In this document: positions 45,510-56,944 of the stretch, piece after piece
Numbering within the stretch: the stretch's first letter is position 1
Layout of the letters: each line of letters opens with the position of its first letter
DNA from: Apis mellifera
Lineage: Eukaryota > Arthropoda > Insecta > Hymenoptera > Apidae
Direction of reading: 5' to 3'
Assembly (NCBI RefSeq): GCF_003254395.2
Contig: NC_037648.1
Coordinates: 1,529,868 to 1,593,867, forward strand
DNA length: 64,000 nucleotides
Translations under genes and position numbers: made by a program
Notes under the pieces: generated by a model
Seen by the model: only the letters and a program-made list of their open reading frames with translations
What the model was told of the DNA's origin: nothing
The model's database searches: none

Positions 45510-45790
45510 TTTGGGGGCCCGACGGGGCGCTGGCGACCCCCTCGTGCGTGTCAGCCGGGGTTGGGCCCCGGCCTCCCCCCCGCCCTTGGGACTCCCTTGA
45601 GACAATGGCCGCCCGCGGTGCCCGATGTCTCCGACGACGTCTCCGGACCCCCGCCGGGCCACGCATGCCCGCCGTTTTATGCCTGCTATAGAGACGTCAG
45701 ATATCCGTCCCGTCATTTCGTATTCGTGGCCTTCGGGCCCCCACGGAACGCCAGAATTTCAGCCTCCTCGCCTCTAACGGATATGCGTGA
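45510..45790. other. GC-rich fragment of unknown origin (possible retroelement or gene relic)
   Basis: It is an abrupt GC-rich block in AT-rich surroundings. Open frames run through much of it on both strands: plus reads Pro-rich and contains YRDVRYPSRHFVFVAFGPPR; minus is Arg/Gly-rich. There are no flanking splice sites and no direct or inverted terminal repeats. The sharp edges and composition suggest an inserted fragment, such as part of a non-LTR element or a processed gene piece, but I recognise no motif. Confidence 0.4.
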
Positions 45791-46029
45791 AACTGCTTAT
45801 CGCGGACTATTTTTTTTCTTGTTTGTAGATATTTTTGAGAGAATAACACATTGTTTCATAATACATGGAATGTTCTGTGGATGTTTACAAGTATAAATGT
45901 ACTCTAAGTTCGTTTAATTTAATTTAAGAGTGTTTTAGAAATTTTTGGGATATTATTAGATGTATAAAAGGATAGAGGAAGATGAGAAAGTAATGTAATT
46001 AAGGGGACGTTTGTCGAAAGGAAGAGAAA

Positions 46030-47620
46030 TTCAAATCAATAATAATTTTGAAATTATAATTGATGATATTTTCTGGATGTTTTGAGAAGCATAATTCAAA
46101 ATGTATACATCCAAATCAGAAATTAATAATTAATAATATTCTCTTTCAACTCGTTGAAGATGTGCCGCTTAATATAAACCTAATCCAAGAGACCCTTGGT
46201 CATCAATAATAATTTCCAAATTTTCAAAAATATATCTTAGAATGCATATATAAAAATGGACGTTTCTCGAAATATCAAAGACATTCTAATTATAAATAAA
46301 TAATATTCTGTTTCAACTTGAAAGAGCTGCTTAATAAAACTTATCTAACTCAAGAGATTCTTGTCAAAATCTTGACAAATGAAATCAAAAATAATTTCAA
46401 AATTTCGAAAAACGTAATTTAGAAAATCGTTCAATTATATAAATCACAAATAAATAATATTCTGTTTCAAATCGATGTCTCGATGCCTTAAAGATTTATT
46501 GTTTAATATAAAGGGTCTCTTGTCGAAATCTCGACAAATGAAACCAAGAATAATTTCCAAATCTCCAAAAATATATTTCAAAATGCATATATAAAAATGA
46601 ACGAAATCCCAAAGACATTTTAATCAGAAATATTTAAAGTAATATTCTCTTTGATGTCGTTAACAAATCTAACCTAATCCAAGATTCTTGTCAAATCAAA
46701 AATAATTTCAAAATTTCCAAAAATATATCTCTAAAATGTATATATATAAAAATGAACGTTTTTCAAAATCTCAAAGACATCCTAATCAAATAGATAATAT
46801 ATTCTGATATTCTGCTTCTATTCTCACTTGATGCTTTAATATAAATGATTGATGTTTAAAATCTAACCTAAAACTCTTGTGAAATCAAAAATAATTTCCA
46901 AAAATATATTTCAAAATGCATATATAAAAATGTTTTTTTTTTTTTTCGAAATTCCAAAGACATCCTAATCACAAATAGATAATATTCTCTTTGATTTAAC
47001 TCAACAGACTTTTGGTCATCAACAATATTTTCCAAAAATACATCTCAATATATAAAAATGGACGTTTCTCAAAATCTCAAAGACATCCTAATCAAATAGA
47101 TAATATTCTCTTTCAACTTGATGCTTAACAAATATAATTTAACCCAAGATCTAATTTAATCAAGACTCTTGTCAAATCAAAAATAATCAAAATTAAAAAT
47201 AATTTCAAAATTTCCAAAAGCATAATTCAGAATGCATATATAAATGGTTTTTTCTCGAAACTCCAAAGACATCATAATCACAAATAGATAATATTCTGCT
47301 TCAACTTGATGACTTAATATAAACCTAATCTAACAGACTCTTGGTCATCAACAATAACTTCCAAATTTTCAAAAATATATCTTAGAATGCATATATAAAA
47401 ATGGACGTTTCTCGAAATCTCAAAAATATTCTCATAATCACAAATATTCTCTTCTTTCAACTTGAAAGAACCCAACAGACTCTTGTTAAAGTCTCGATAA
47501 ATGAAATCAACAATAATCTCAGAAAATACATCTCAAAATGCGTACATAAAAATGGAAGTTCCTCGAAAAACTCCAAAAAGAAAATATCCCAATCTCAAGC
47601 CAATAACAGATAATATTATT
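46030..47620. repeat. Degenerate tandem array, about nine units of 130-190 bp
   Basis: The module GCATATATAAAAATGGACGT (near 46243, 46585, 46736, 46916, 47052, 47235, 47387) is combined with AATAATTTCCAAAA, CTCAAAGACATCCTAATCA and ATAATATTCT(C/G)TTTCAAC. Non-coding, AT-rich. Confidence 0.9.
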
Positions 47621-47639
47621 CCCTGGATGATCCGCCGAT

Positions 47640-48280
47640 TAATTGAGATCTAACCGATCGCACGCGTGCCCCGCTCACGGTTTTACCCGATCGAGATCGA
47701 GGACCGCCGCCGCCGCCTTTCACGAAAAAAGGAGCTCCGCTCGATTTATCGTGACGCATCGGGACGCTGACAAGAACAGCTGTGCACGGGCCGCCGCCCG
47801 GGCCTCGCAGCGGGAAACAAACGCACGATAACGATCCAACGTGTTTTGCGCCGCGTATGATGTTATTGTCGCGATTGATCGCGATTTTCAGCTTGGGATC
47901 GAATCAGTGCCCGATGATTTATCGATGATTATCGAGGGCTCCTCGAGGTGAGGGTGAGATGGATTGGAAAATAGGTTCCCTTTCAAAAAATCGGATTTTT
48001 CGCGAGAGGGAGAAATTTGATGAAAGTTTGATGAAAGTTGTTTTGAAAATTTATTACGTTCGTAATAGTAATTGTAATGCTTGAGATTGTACGAGAGAAT
48101 TTTATAACAAGTTGGAAATTTTTAATAAGTTTTTTTTTTCAAGTGGATTAATGGTCAAATTTCTGATATTATTATTATTGGGTAATATGGTTTTTGGTAG
48201 AATTTGAAAATTTCAATTATTTCGTTAATATTTTTGATTTTCTATAATAAAGAAACGTTGTGAAAAAGTTATGTGTTTTT
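47640..48280. other. Island between two tandem arrays, GC-rich then AT-rich
   Basis: 47640-47960 is GC-rich with (GCC)n at about 47707-47718 and a 62-codon plus frame of no known type. 47960-48280 is AT-rich. No gene called. Confidence 0.5.
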
Positions 48281-48318
48281 CATTTGATGGTTAAAAAATT
48301 CTCGCAGGGGGGACTCAC

Positions 48319-48410
48319 AGGTTCTGGGAGCTGGCGTCGGATTAGTGACGCTCTCTCAGACTTGCTTTCGTGAGTCCTTTGGGTGGTAGCGTACCCACGA
48401 ACCCGAGCTA
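48319..48410 (-). CDS. Candidate coding exon, unrecognised, isolated between repeat arrays
   Basis: On the minus strand 92 bases lie between an acceptor (TTACTCTGCAAATAG, with a second AG three bases further, so 89 bases is possible) and a good CCT|GTGAGT donor (48313-48318). The frame is open for 30 codons and reads ARVRGYATTQRTHESKSERA then SLIRRQLPEP. It is hydrophilic and basic, of ordinary coding composition, and clearly GC-richer than the AT-rich surroundings. The strand matches the SOWAH-family gene and it ends in phase 0, but it does not resemble the sequence expected just before TALHW. It could be another exon of that gene, of a different gene, or a retroelement scrap. Confidence 0.35.
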
Positions 48411-48459
48411 CTATTTGCAGAGTAATATATAGTGAATATAGAAAATAGAGTGTCAGTTT

Positions 48460-50225
48460 CAAATAGACTTATTAAAAATTTAGATTATTGGAACCATTTT
48501 TAAAATAGAATATTCACATTTTTATTTTATCTAAGAGACTAGTTGGATTAAAAATTTATATTATTGTAACATCTAGTGAATATAGAAAATAGAGTGTCAT
48601 ATCAGAATCTAACAGACTTATTAAAAATTTAGATTATTGGAACCATTCTTAAAATAGATCTAACAAACTTGTTAGATTCAAGAACAACTTGAAATAGTAA
48701 CATCTAGTGAATATAGAAAATGAAGTATTCACATTTCCATTTTATCTAACAGACTTAGATTAAAAATTTAGATTATTAGAATCTAATGTTAAAATATATC
48801 TAACAAACTTTTCAGATTAAATATTTAAATTATTAAATTAGAATTTAAAAACTATTCTTAAAATGATGAATACAAAAGTGAATATAGAAAAATTTAGAGT
48901 TACTCACGTTTCAATCTAACAAACTTATTAAAAATTTAGATTATTAGAACTTAAAGTAGAATATTCACATTTTCATTTCATCTAACAGATTTGTTAAATT
49001 AAAAATGTAGATTATTAGAACTAAAGTAGCAACATTTAGTGAATATAGAAAATAGAGTGTTCACATTTCCATTTTAATCTAACAGAGTTGTTAGATTAAA
49101 AATTTAGATTATTGGAATCACTCTTAAAATAGATCTAACAAACTTGTCAGATTAAATATTTAAATTATTAGGTTAGAGTGTTACTCGTGTTTCAATCTAA
49201 TAGATTTATTAAAAATGTAGATTAGAATCAATTAAAGTAGAATATTCACATTTTCATTTCATCTAACAGACTTGTTAAATTAAAAATTGTTAGAACTACT
49301 CTTAAAGTAGCAACAATGAATATAGAAAATAGAGTGTTACTCATGCTTCTAACAGGCTCATTAAAAATGTAGATTATTAGAACTACTCTTAAAATAGCAA
49401 CATCTAATGAATATAGAAAATAGAGTGTTACTCATTTTTCAATCTAATAGACTTATTAAAAATTTAGAATCAATTAAAGTAGAGTATTCACATTTTCATT
49501 TCATCTAACAGATTTGTTAAATTAAAAATGTAGATTATTAGAAGTAAAATAGCAACATTTAGTGAATATAGAAAATAGAGTGTTATTCATGTTTCAATTT
49601 AATAAACTTATTAAAAATTTAGATTAGAATAATTCAGAAAATAGAGTATTGCTTGCTTTCAATTTTATCCAACAAACTTATTAAAAATTTAGATTATTAG
49701 AATTATTCTTAAAGTAGAATATTCACATTTTCATTTCATCTAACATTTCATCTCTTGTTAAATTAAAAATGTAGATTATTAAAACTACTCTTAAAGTAGT
49801 AATTTAATGAATATAGAAAATGGAGTGTTCACATTTCCATTTTATTTAACAGATTTGTTAGATTAAAAATTTATGTTATTATAGTGAACATCTAGTGAAT
49901 ATAGAAAATAGAGTGTTACTCATATTACAATCTAACAGACTTGTTAGATTAAAAATTTAGATTATTACAATTACTCTTAAAGTAGTAACATTTAGTGAAT
50001 ATAGAAAATAGAGTGTTCATATTTCCATTTTATCTAACAGACTTGTTAGATTAAAAATTTATGTTATTAGAATAGAGTGTTACTCATGTTACAATCTCAT
50101 AGATTTATTAAAAATTTAGATTATTGGAACCACTTTATCTAACAAACTTGTTAGATTAAAAATTTAGATTATTAAAACTACTCTTAAAATAGCAACATTT
50201 AGTGAATATAGAAAATCTTAATAGA
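48460..50225. repeat. Degenerate tandem array, about fifteen units of 90-130 bp
   Basis: GAATATAGAAAATAGAGTGT recurs throughout (e.g. 48569, 49039, 49319, 49408, 49564, 49895, 49996). It is linked to CATTTTATCTAACAGACTTG, TTAGATTAAAAATTTAGATT and ACTCTTAAAATAGCAACAT. A partial unit lies upstream at 48432. Non-coding. Confidence 0.93.
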
Positions 50226-50229
50226 ACCA

Positions 50230-53200
50230 CTCTTAAAATTTGAAAGAATTATTATTTTTTAAGCTTCGTTATTTAGATTTATCATCAAGAGCCAAGAGAT
50301 TTTTATCCAGTTTTATCCAAACAAAGTATAGCCAAAGAAGCCAAACGTTGAACGAATGGAATATCTTTGGAATAAAGATGGCTACACGGAAATCTAGCCG
50401 GCTCGTTACGTAGAATTCAATAACTGTTTGCGTTCACGCGATCGTAACCGCGGGCATATTTGACCGTTTCCCAACGAAAATCATCGATTCGTGCTGGTAA
50501 ATGCTCTTTTTTTTTTTTTTTTCACCGAGGTTTTGTTTGCCCGTACAGTGTTCTCCCGCTCGATAGGCAGTGAATACAGGGTGGAGCACGCAATCACCCG
50601 CGATTAGTAATATTAATCTGTCCGTATAAGGCGAGTCTTCTTCACACACAGCTAATACTTTCATAGAAATTGCATCGCTAATTTTCTCATTTCCTTTTCT
50701 CCAATTATTCTATTCTTTTTTTTTTTTTCTTATACTTATATACACACAAGGAAGGCGATAAGTTCTTTTTCTTCAATAATTGCAAGACCAATTTTCTCGT
50801 TTCGATCGAAGGAATTTCAATTTCGAGCAGCTTCGATCGAATTGAATAAATCATTATTTATTTAAATATTTTCTCCACCCTGTATATGAACGAGATCGAG
50901 GATATAATAATCATAGAAAATTTATAGAATGTTACTTACACCCTGTATTTCGATTTCCGGGTCCCAGATGGCAGACGATGGCCAGATCGAGAAGATGACA
51001 TCGGTGAATATGGAACACAAAATATAAATTAAAAATGCTCCAATTGGAGATTGGAAGCTTCCTGAAGCTTCGACTTATTCATTATCGATATTTATTTAGT
51101 TACGAATTTAATTTAGAAACATTTTTCTTTTTACAAACATCGAAATTACGCGAGATCACGTGCTGCCCTCTGCAGAATCATATCGGCGAATCAAGGAGAA
51201 TTAAAAATTACAAAAGGAATCGAGTCACACGGTTAAGATGATTTTCAAGATTTTATTCCCCGTTTAAAAAAGTTTAAAAAACCGATATGGCGAAAGGGAA
51301 CAAAAGGAAAAAAAAAAAAAATTCGTCGATAAAAAGCGAGCTCTCGACATCTCGATTACGATTTCTCTCTCCTTCTCTATTTCTCTCTCTCTCTCTCTCT
51401 CTCTTTCCCGCCGGCATAAGAAACCGCCAACGTTTCCGACCGGGGCCGATATCCCCCAGAGAAAGAGAGAAAGAGAAAGAGAACTCAATCAACCGTCTCC
51501 TCTCCCAGGACGAGAAAGAGCGAGAAAGAAGATAGAGGGAAGAGCGCAGAAGAAGCGATGGAAACGCCGCGTCACGTGGCGAGAGTTGGCCATCTTACGA
51601 CAAACGTGTTAATTAGAAATTCATCGTTCGCCTACGGATTCGAGAGGAAGGCAAGAAGCGTGGCGGTCGTATATTCCAACCACCGTGAAAAACTGTGAAT
51701 TTTTCGAAGCCGGGTTTCGGGGCGGGAGCGACTTTTTTTTTTTTTTTTTTTCTTTCCGCTGTGCCGCACAACAGCAAGCAACCACCCAGACCGATCGAAG
51801 CGAGGTGTTGCTGTTCGCGGCTCTCGCAACGGGCGAAACGCGATACGCGCGAGACCTCTTTTTTTGTTTTCGATCACGGAAAGAAACCCGTTCGCTCAAC
51901 GGCTTCGTCCGCTTTTCCTTATTCCTAGTGTTTTATCTTCGCGCGTGCTTCTTCCCCCTCGAACAAACGGATTGGATATATTTATTTATCGAGGTTGACG
52001 GTTAATCGAGTAGAAAAGGACGAAAGACAACGGTGGCGATCTTCTTTATCGATCGAGCGAAAAAAGAAAAACGATGCTTCGTATTTAATCAAGAGCAGCG
52101 TCACGGAGATTTTGTTCGAGATTTTTGATATAATCGTTAATGATATAACAAATAATAATAATAATAAAAGTAATAATATAAATAAATTTTCATAATTGAA
52201 CAAGAGAATCTCGTTACTCACGGACGTCGGATCCTGGATGAGCGTGGAGAGAAGGTGGCCCGTGATCGCAGCACATGGAAAAAAGAAAAAGAGCGAAATA
52301 ATGAAACAAGGACGAAAGAAAAAACGCGTGGATCGATCGAGAAATTCGGAAATCGATTTAATTTTCAATTTCTCGTCTGCCATACCTCGTCTACTCTTCC
52401 TTTTTTTTTATTATCTTTAGTTGAAACACGATGATCGAGCGAGTAGAAACGATCGAAACGGACGAAACGGCGACGACGAGGACGTTGGCAAAGTCGTTTC
52501 GAGACGAGGCGCAGTTTATGCAGGGAATAATAATTGGATTGTAATCGTCGTGGGGGACGGAAGCGCGCACTTTTTCTGCCACTATCAGATCACGCCAGCA
52601 GCTCTCAACCGTCGCCAATTTTTGAATTTAAGATCGAGGAATTTTTCATTTCGAAGCTTTCTTAAATTCGTCAGATTTTTCGAAATCAATCGTGCAACAA
52701 TTGCGATCCTTGTCGAATTAGATCTTTCGAAAGCGAAACGTTAGATTATGGAATTTTATGTTTCAATTGCAGCATCCTTGTTAAATAAGATCTTCTAAAA
52801 TAAAGTAAATGTAAAAGTGTTGATTATACTTTTCTTTGTTCTATGATTTTTAAAATTACGATAGCCATGTCAGTATTCGATAACGACGCGAAAAAAAGGA
52901 TCGAGAAATCCATAATTCGACGACTATAATTAAAATTACACGAGAATCTTTCTTTATTAAATAACATTAAAAATTGTAGAGAAAGGATGAAATTTTCGAA
53001 AACGACACGAATTATTATTAAACAAAATTGCAGATATTACGATACAAGGATAAAATTTGGAAACTTTGTTACAAAAATCTAATATAACAGAGAAACACAA
53101 TCCACAATTAGGTGACTATCAACCTCGTATAAATAAGATTGCAAATTACGCAAGAAAAGAGAGGAAGAAAGAATATTTAACAAAATTTAAATTCTTAGAT

Positions 53201-53560
53201 TCTCTAGAAAAAGAAAAGAAGTCGTATCATGCGATACAAACGTCCCAAATGCGGAGGGGGAAAAAATTGAGAAACTCTGCTCTCCAATAATCGGCCCAGT
53301 TTCGAAGTATAAAGACGTTCAAACCCTCTCTCTCCCCTCTCTCCAACAATTTGTTATGCATACCTCGCACGCGGACGAAAATTGCGTTTAATTCGCCCGG
53401 CTGCTTACGCGACCCACCCTTCTCCCTTCTTTGCCATTCGAAAATCACTGCCCCCCCTTCCATTTCCCTCGCCCTCTCATAAAACGTAGAGATGTCCCAT
53501 TTAAAAAGCCATTCTCGCGTGTTTAGCATAATGCGTAATCGCGCGAATCGCCTCTCTCTC
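50230..53560. other. Mixed DNA, no supported gene
   Basis: It includes poly-T at 50507-50522 and 51728-51750, (CT)n at 51383-51406, (AAT)n at about 52150-52168 and several 60-130-codon frames without known domains. One of these is a plus-strand frame at 52421-52744 preceded by an acceptor-like TTATCTTTAG. A possible 12-base microexon (minus, 52222-52233) has good flanking signals but no partner exons. CACCCTGTAT occurs twice in direct orientation (about 50877 and 50940). Confidence 0.45.
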
Positions 53561-53567
53561 TCTCTCT

Positions 53568-53815
53568 GCTGTGTGTGTGTGCGTGTGTGTGCGCGCGCGC
53601 GCGTGTGTGTGTGTGTGTCTTTCTCTTTTTCTTTCTTCTCCTTCTTCTCTTTCTCCTTTTCCTTCTCCTTCTCCTCTTTCTCTTCCTCTTTCTTTATCTC
53701 TTTCTCTTCCTCTTTCTCTTTCTCTTTCTCCTCCTTCTCTTTCTCCTTTTCCTTCTCCTTCTCCTTCTCTTTCTTTTCTCTTTCTCTTCCTCTTTCTCTT
53801 TCTCTCTCGTTTCGA
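53568..53815. repeat. Alternating TG/CG tract joined to a 190-bp pyrimidine tract
   Basis: 53570-53618 is almost pure alternating purine-pyrimidine (TG)n-(CG)n-(TG)n. It is followed directly by a C/T-only strand of TTCTCC/CTTTCTC repeats to about 53808. The two halves are classic Z-DNA and triplex (H-DNA) formers. Open frames across it spell CVCVRARVCVC and SFSFSF and are not genes. Confidence 0.93.
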
Positions 53816-53898
53816 TCTTCTGCTCTACGAAAGAGGCAAGAAAAGGAAGAAAGGAGAGGAAGAGGAGGGGGGGGGGATGATCGCGATTCCCAGAACAG

Positions 53899-53900
<2 letters not shown>

Positions 53901-53942
<42 letters not shown>
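53901..53942. repeat. (TA)n microsatellite
   Basis: An uninterrupted TA run of about 42 bases, flanked by GC-rich sequence. Confidence 0.97.
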
Positions 53943-53946
<4 letters not shown>

Positions 53947-54526
53947 CAAGTTCGCGCGAAGGATACTCGATCGAAATCCTCGAGTTTCGAGGGGGCCTCG
54001 AAACGAAAGAGACTGGTGCCTCTTCCTCCTCCCCCCCCCCTCCCTCCTCAAGCGTTGGTAGGGCCCCTTGATAAATTATTAAGAGGAGATAAAGGAGGAG
54101 GAGGAGGGAGGGGAGGGTAACCGTGTTCGAAGGGGAGAAGGAACACAAGGAGGATTTTATTATATCGGGGACACTGGTATTTGGGAAATAATTACGGGGG
54201 AAATTTGTTGTTGTAAACCGTTCTGGTAATTGATGGTGTGAAAGGAGGGAGGGAGGGGTTGGGGAGGTCGATGGACCAATGGATACGCGGGGTTTGAGTT
54301 TGGCTCGTGTTCTCGATCGGCGGACGAAGTTTTGAAAATTTAGGTGGCGTTGCTCATCTTCGAAGATGATTTTTAGAACGCTTGGATCGATCGATATTTT
54401 CGATTTGTATTATATTATACATTTTTCAGAATTGTGAATTGTGAATTCCACGAATTCCTAACAAGAATTGAAAACAAGAAATGAAGCAGGAATCGTGATG
54501 TAAAACTAACGTTGTTAGTTAGACGT

Positions 54527-54559
<33 letters not shown>

Positions 54560-54830
54560 TTTTTCTAAAAGAACTTTAGACGACTGGAGAAACTGAATTC
54601 TCACTACTTGGATTTCTATGGAATAATCGCCTCGAATATAAATTTCTCCTTTGCTTGAAGAATTTAATAATTGACGTTGTTTTAGACGTATAATAATAAT
54701 AATAATTGCAAATTTTTCTAAAAGAACTTTAGACGACTGAAGAAACTGAATTCTCACTACTTGCATTTCTATGGAATAATCGTCTCGACGAATATAAATT
54801 CCTTCTTTGCTTGAAGAATATTTAATAATC
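54527..54830. repeat. Two-copy tandem duplication, unit about 153 bp, with (TAA)n
   Basis: TTTTCTAAAAGAACTTTAGA occurs at 54561 and 54714. Both copies continue with CTGAATTCTCACTACTT and TTTCTATGGAATAATCG. Each is preceded by a (TAA)n run (about 54529-54554 and 54690-54706). Confidence 0.95.
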
Positions 54831-54839
54831 GCAATTGAT

Positions 54840-56940
54840 AATTAAATATACAAAAGTTTTGATCGAAAAGTCATCCAAAATAACGCGATCAATAATTATG
54901 AGACTGAGATCCAAAGAAATCGTCCAAGATCGAGCAATCGATCTTTTACATAAAATAGAATCGGGACGAAATTTTTTCTCTATATCTGAAATTATTTTTC
55001 CAAGCCAACGTTTCTATTTTTCGACAAAGTTTCCATCCAAGTTTCCATTGAAATAAACTGGGCCAGAACACACGAGGCAATTAATTACCACCAATCTGAT
55101 TGCGCGCAATTAATCCTGCCGTCTTCCTGCTACTCTCTTCACCCTCCCCTTTCCCTTTCTGGCATCGTTAATTAAGAGTAAACGAATGTCTCCACGGATG
55201 TAGACACTCCGCCAGTGAGAGAAAGAGAGAAAGAGAAAGAGGAGGCTCGTTTATTTGGAATAATTTAAGTTTAGATCCACCCTTATATCGAAATGGACGA
55301 ACATCGATCTGCAACTTGTTATAATTCGTGGAGATTTCTATTCCTATCCTCGTCACATTGTTAACGAATTTTTTTTTTCAGATTCGATGGATTTGGAGAG
55401 AAGATATTTTCTAATAATATTGAGGAAAGAATTTAAAAATTAAGAATGTTTCATTAAATTGAGAGTAATTAAATTTCTGGATCTAAAAGAGTCGAAGAAA
55501 AAGAGGAGGAAAAGTATAAGTATATTGCAATGATTTTAAATTCACAACCCGAAAAAAAAAGTCCCTAGATGAACGCGTGTAATGCAATTCCTCCGCAAAG
55601 AGGTTAGCCGTGTGAATAATCAAATTATCATTCGAATTATTCTTCTCATTCCAGGAATATATTACATAATTCACACTTTTATTTCGTTTTCCATGCCTCT
55701 TTTTGACGATTAATTTAAACAACTAATATTCGAATATTAAAGATTTATTATTAAACAACTCGCTTAACTCGTTTAAATTGTTTAAATTCAATTAATGTAC
55801 CTGGGTTTTGATTTAATCTCACGCACGATTAATCAATCCTGTTCCAGGATCGTTAAGAATCAATTTCTAGAGAAGAATCAAAGTGGAAATTGTATTTGAT
55901 TTCAACCGAGATACTGTATTTAACGTTGTTGACTAACGGTACAGTTTCAATCGAGATATTGCAAAGTGTCGGGCCAAATTTCTCCATTATCCTTTGTCCA
56001 TGGGATCGAGCAATTTATAATAACACGATCGAAGAAGCGGGAGCGATCGAGGGTCAGGATAGATCGAGGTGTATAAAGATAATAGGCAGCCACCGGCAGG
56101 TCGGCGAGTAAGTTTTCTTTTCAACGTCCAAGTACGTTGACGCGCGTGAGAGAAAGGTTTCTCTCGAAAATGTGACTTCCAACTTTGGGAAATTCATTTC
56201 CTTTTCTGAAATTCATAAAAGGAAACAATTTGCCTGAACGATAACATGGAAAATGATAAGAACAAGAAACAATTTCAGAGATAACTCATTCCATCAAAAA
56301 TCTATCAATCTTGTTCCTCAGTCCAGATCCTTCAAATTGTATCACCATCGATTAATATGGTAATTTTTCAAACACTTTATTGATAAAACAAGGATTCTTC
56401 GATTTCGACTAACGTTATAATATCATTTTCCTGTGTTCATATGGATAGCGTTGGCTAATAATGACATCAAAACGGCGTGGATCAGTGGCGCAATTCAAGT
56501 TTCCAAGGAGTAATTCGATAATGATAATTGGTTGATCCAAGGTAAAAAAGTTGTTTCGGGGTCCTTTAATGACGAGGTCGGGGCCCCCAGAGGTCGTTGG
56601 AGGGGTCAGGCCGCGCAAAAATAACAATCAATCGGACGGAGGGGGGCGATTGAGAGGCGGCCAATTACCGCGGTGGCGGCGGTGCCTCTGCTGCGGTTTT
56701 GCCCCGGAGGGACGAGGACGAGAGCAAGGCAGCTTCCTTTAATTCAGCCTCGAAAGAGCTCTTTTCCTGGCCCACCTCTCATCATAACCCAACAACTCCC
56801 TCGCTTTATTATATAAAAGTTAAAATTCCGCTCGATCTTGCGGCAAACCGCTTCGACCTCGCTCCTCCTTCTCCTCCTCCTTCTCCTCTCCTTATCCGCC
56901 ATTTTTCCTCTTTGCCGCCGATCTTTCTTGCCGCGAGACT
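54840..56940. other. Mixed DNA, no supported gene
   Basis: AT-rich to 56400, GC-richer at 56560-56940. Apart from the candidate exon at 55945-56107, nothing gene-like is seen. Confidence 0.5.
55945..56107 (+). CDS. Candidate exon, unrecognised
   Basis: The acceptor region TTGTTGACTAACGGTACAG includes a consensus branch-point-like CTAAC. The donor is GCGA|GTAAGT (56108-56113). The 163 bases are open in one frame (reading SIEILQSVGPNFSIILCPWD ... HRQVGE). No domain known. It may be a chance arrangement. Confidence 0.2.
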
Positions 56941-56944
56941 CGAG

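Noticed and set aside
53227..54051. Longest open frame in the window (274 codons, minus)
   Set aside because: Most of it translates a CT/GA tract, TG/CG repeats and a (TA)n microsatellite (KEKEKE, IYIYIY). It has no gene-like core.
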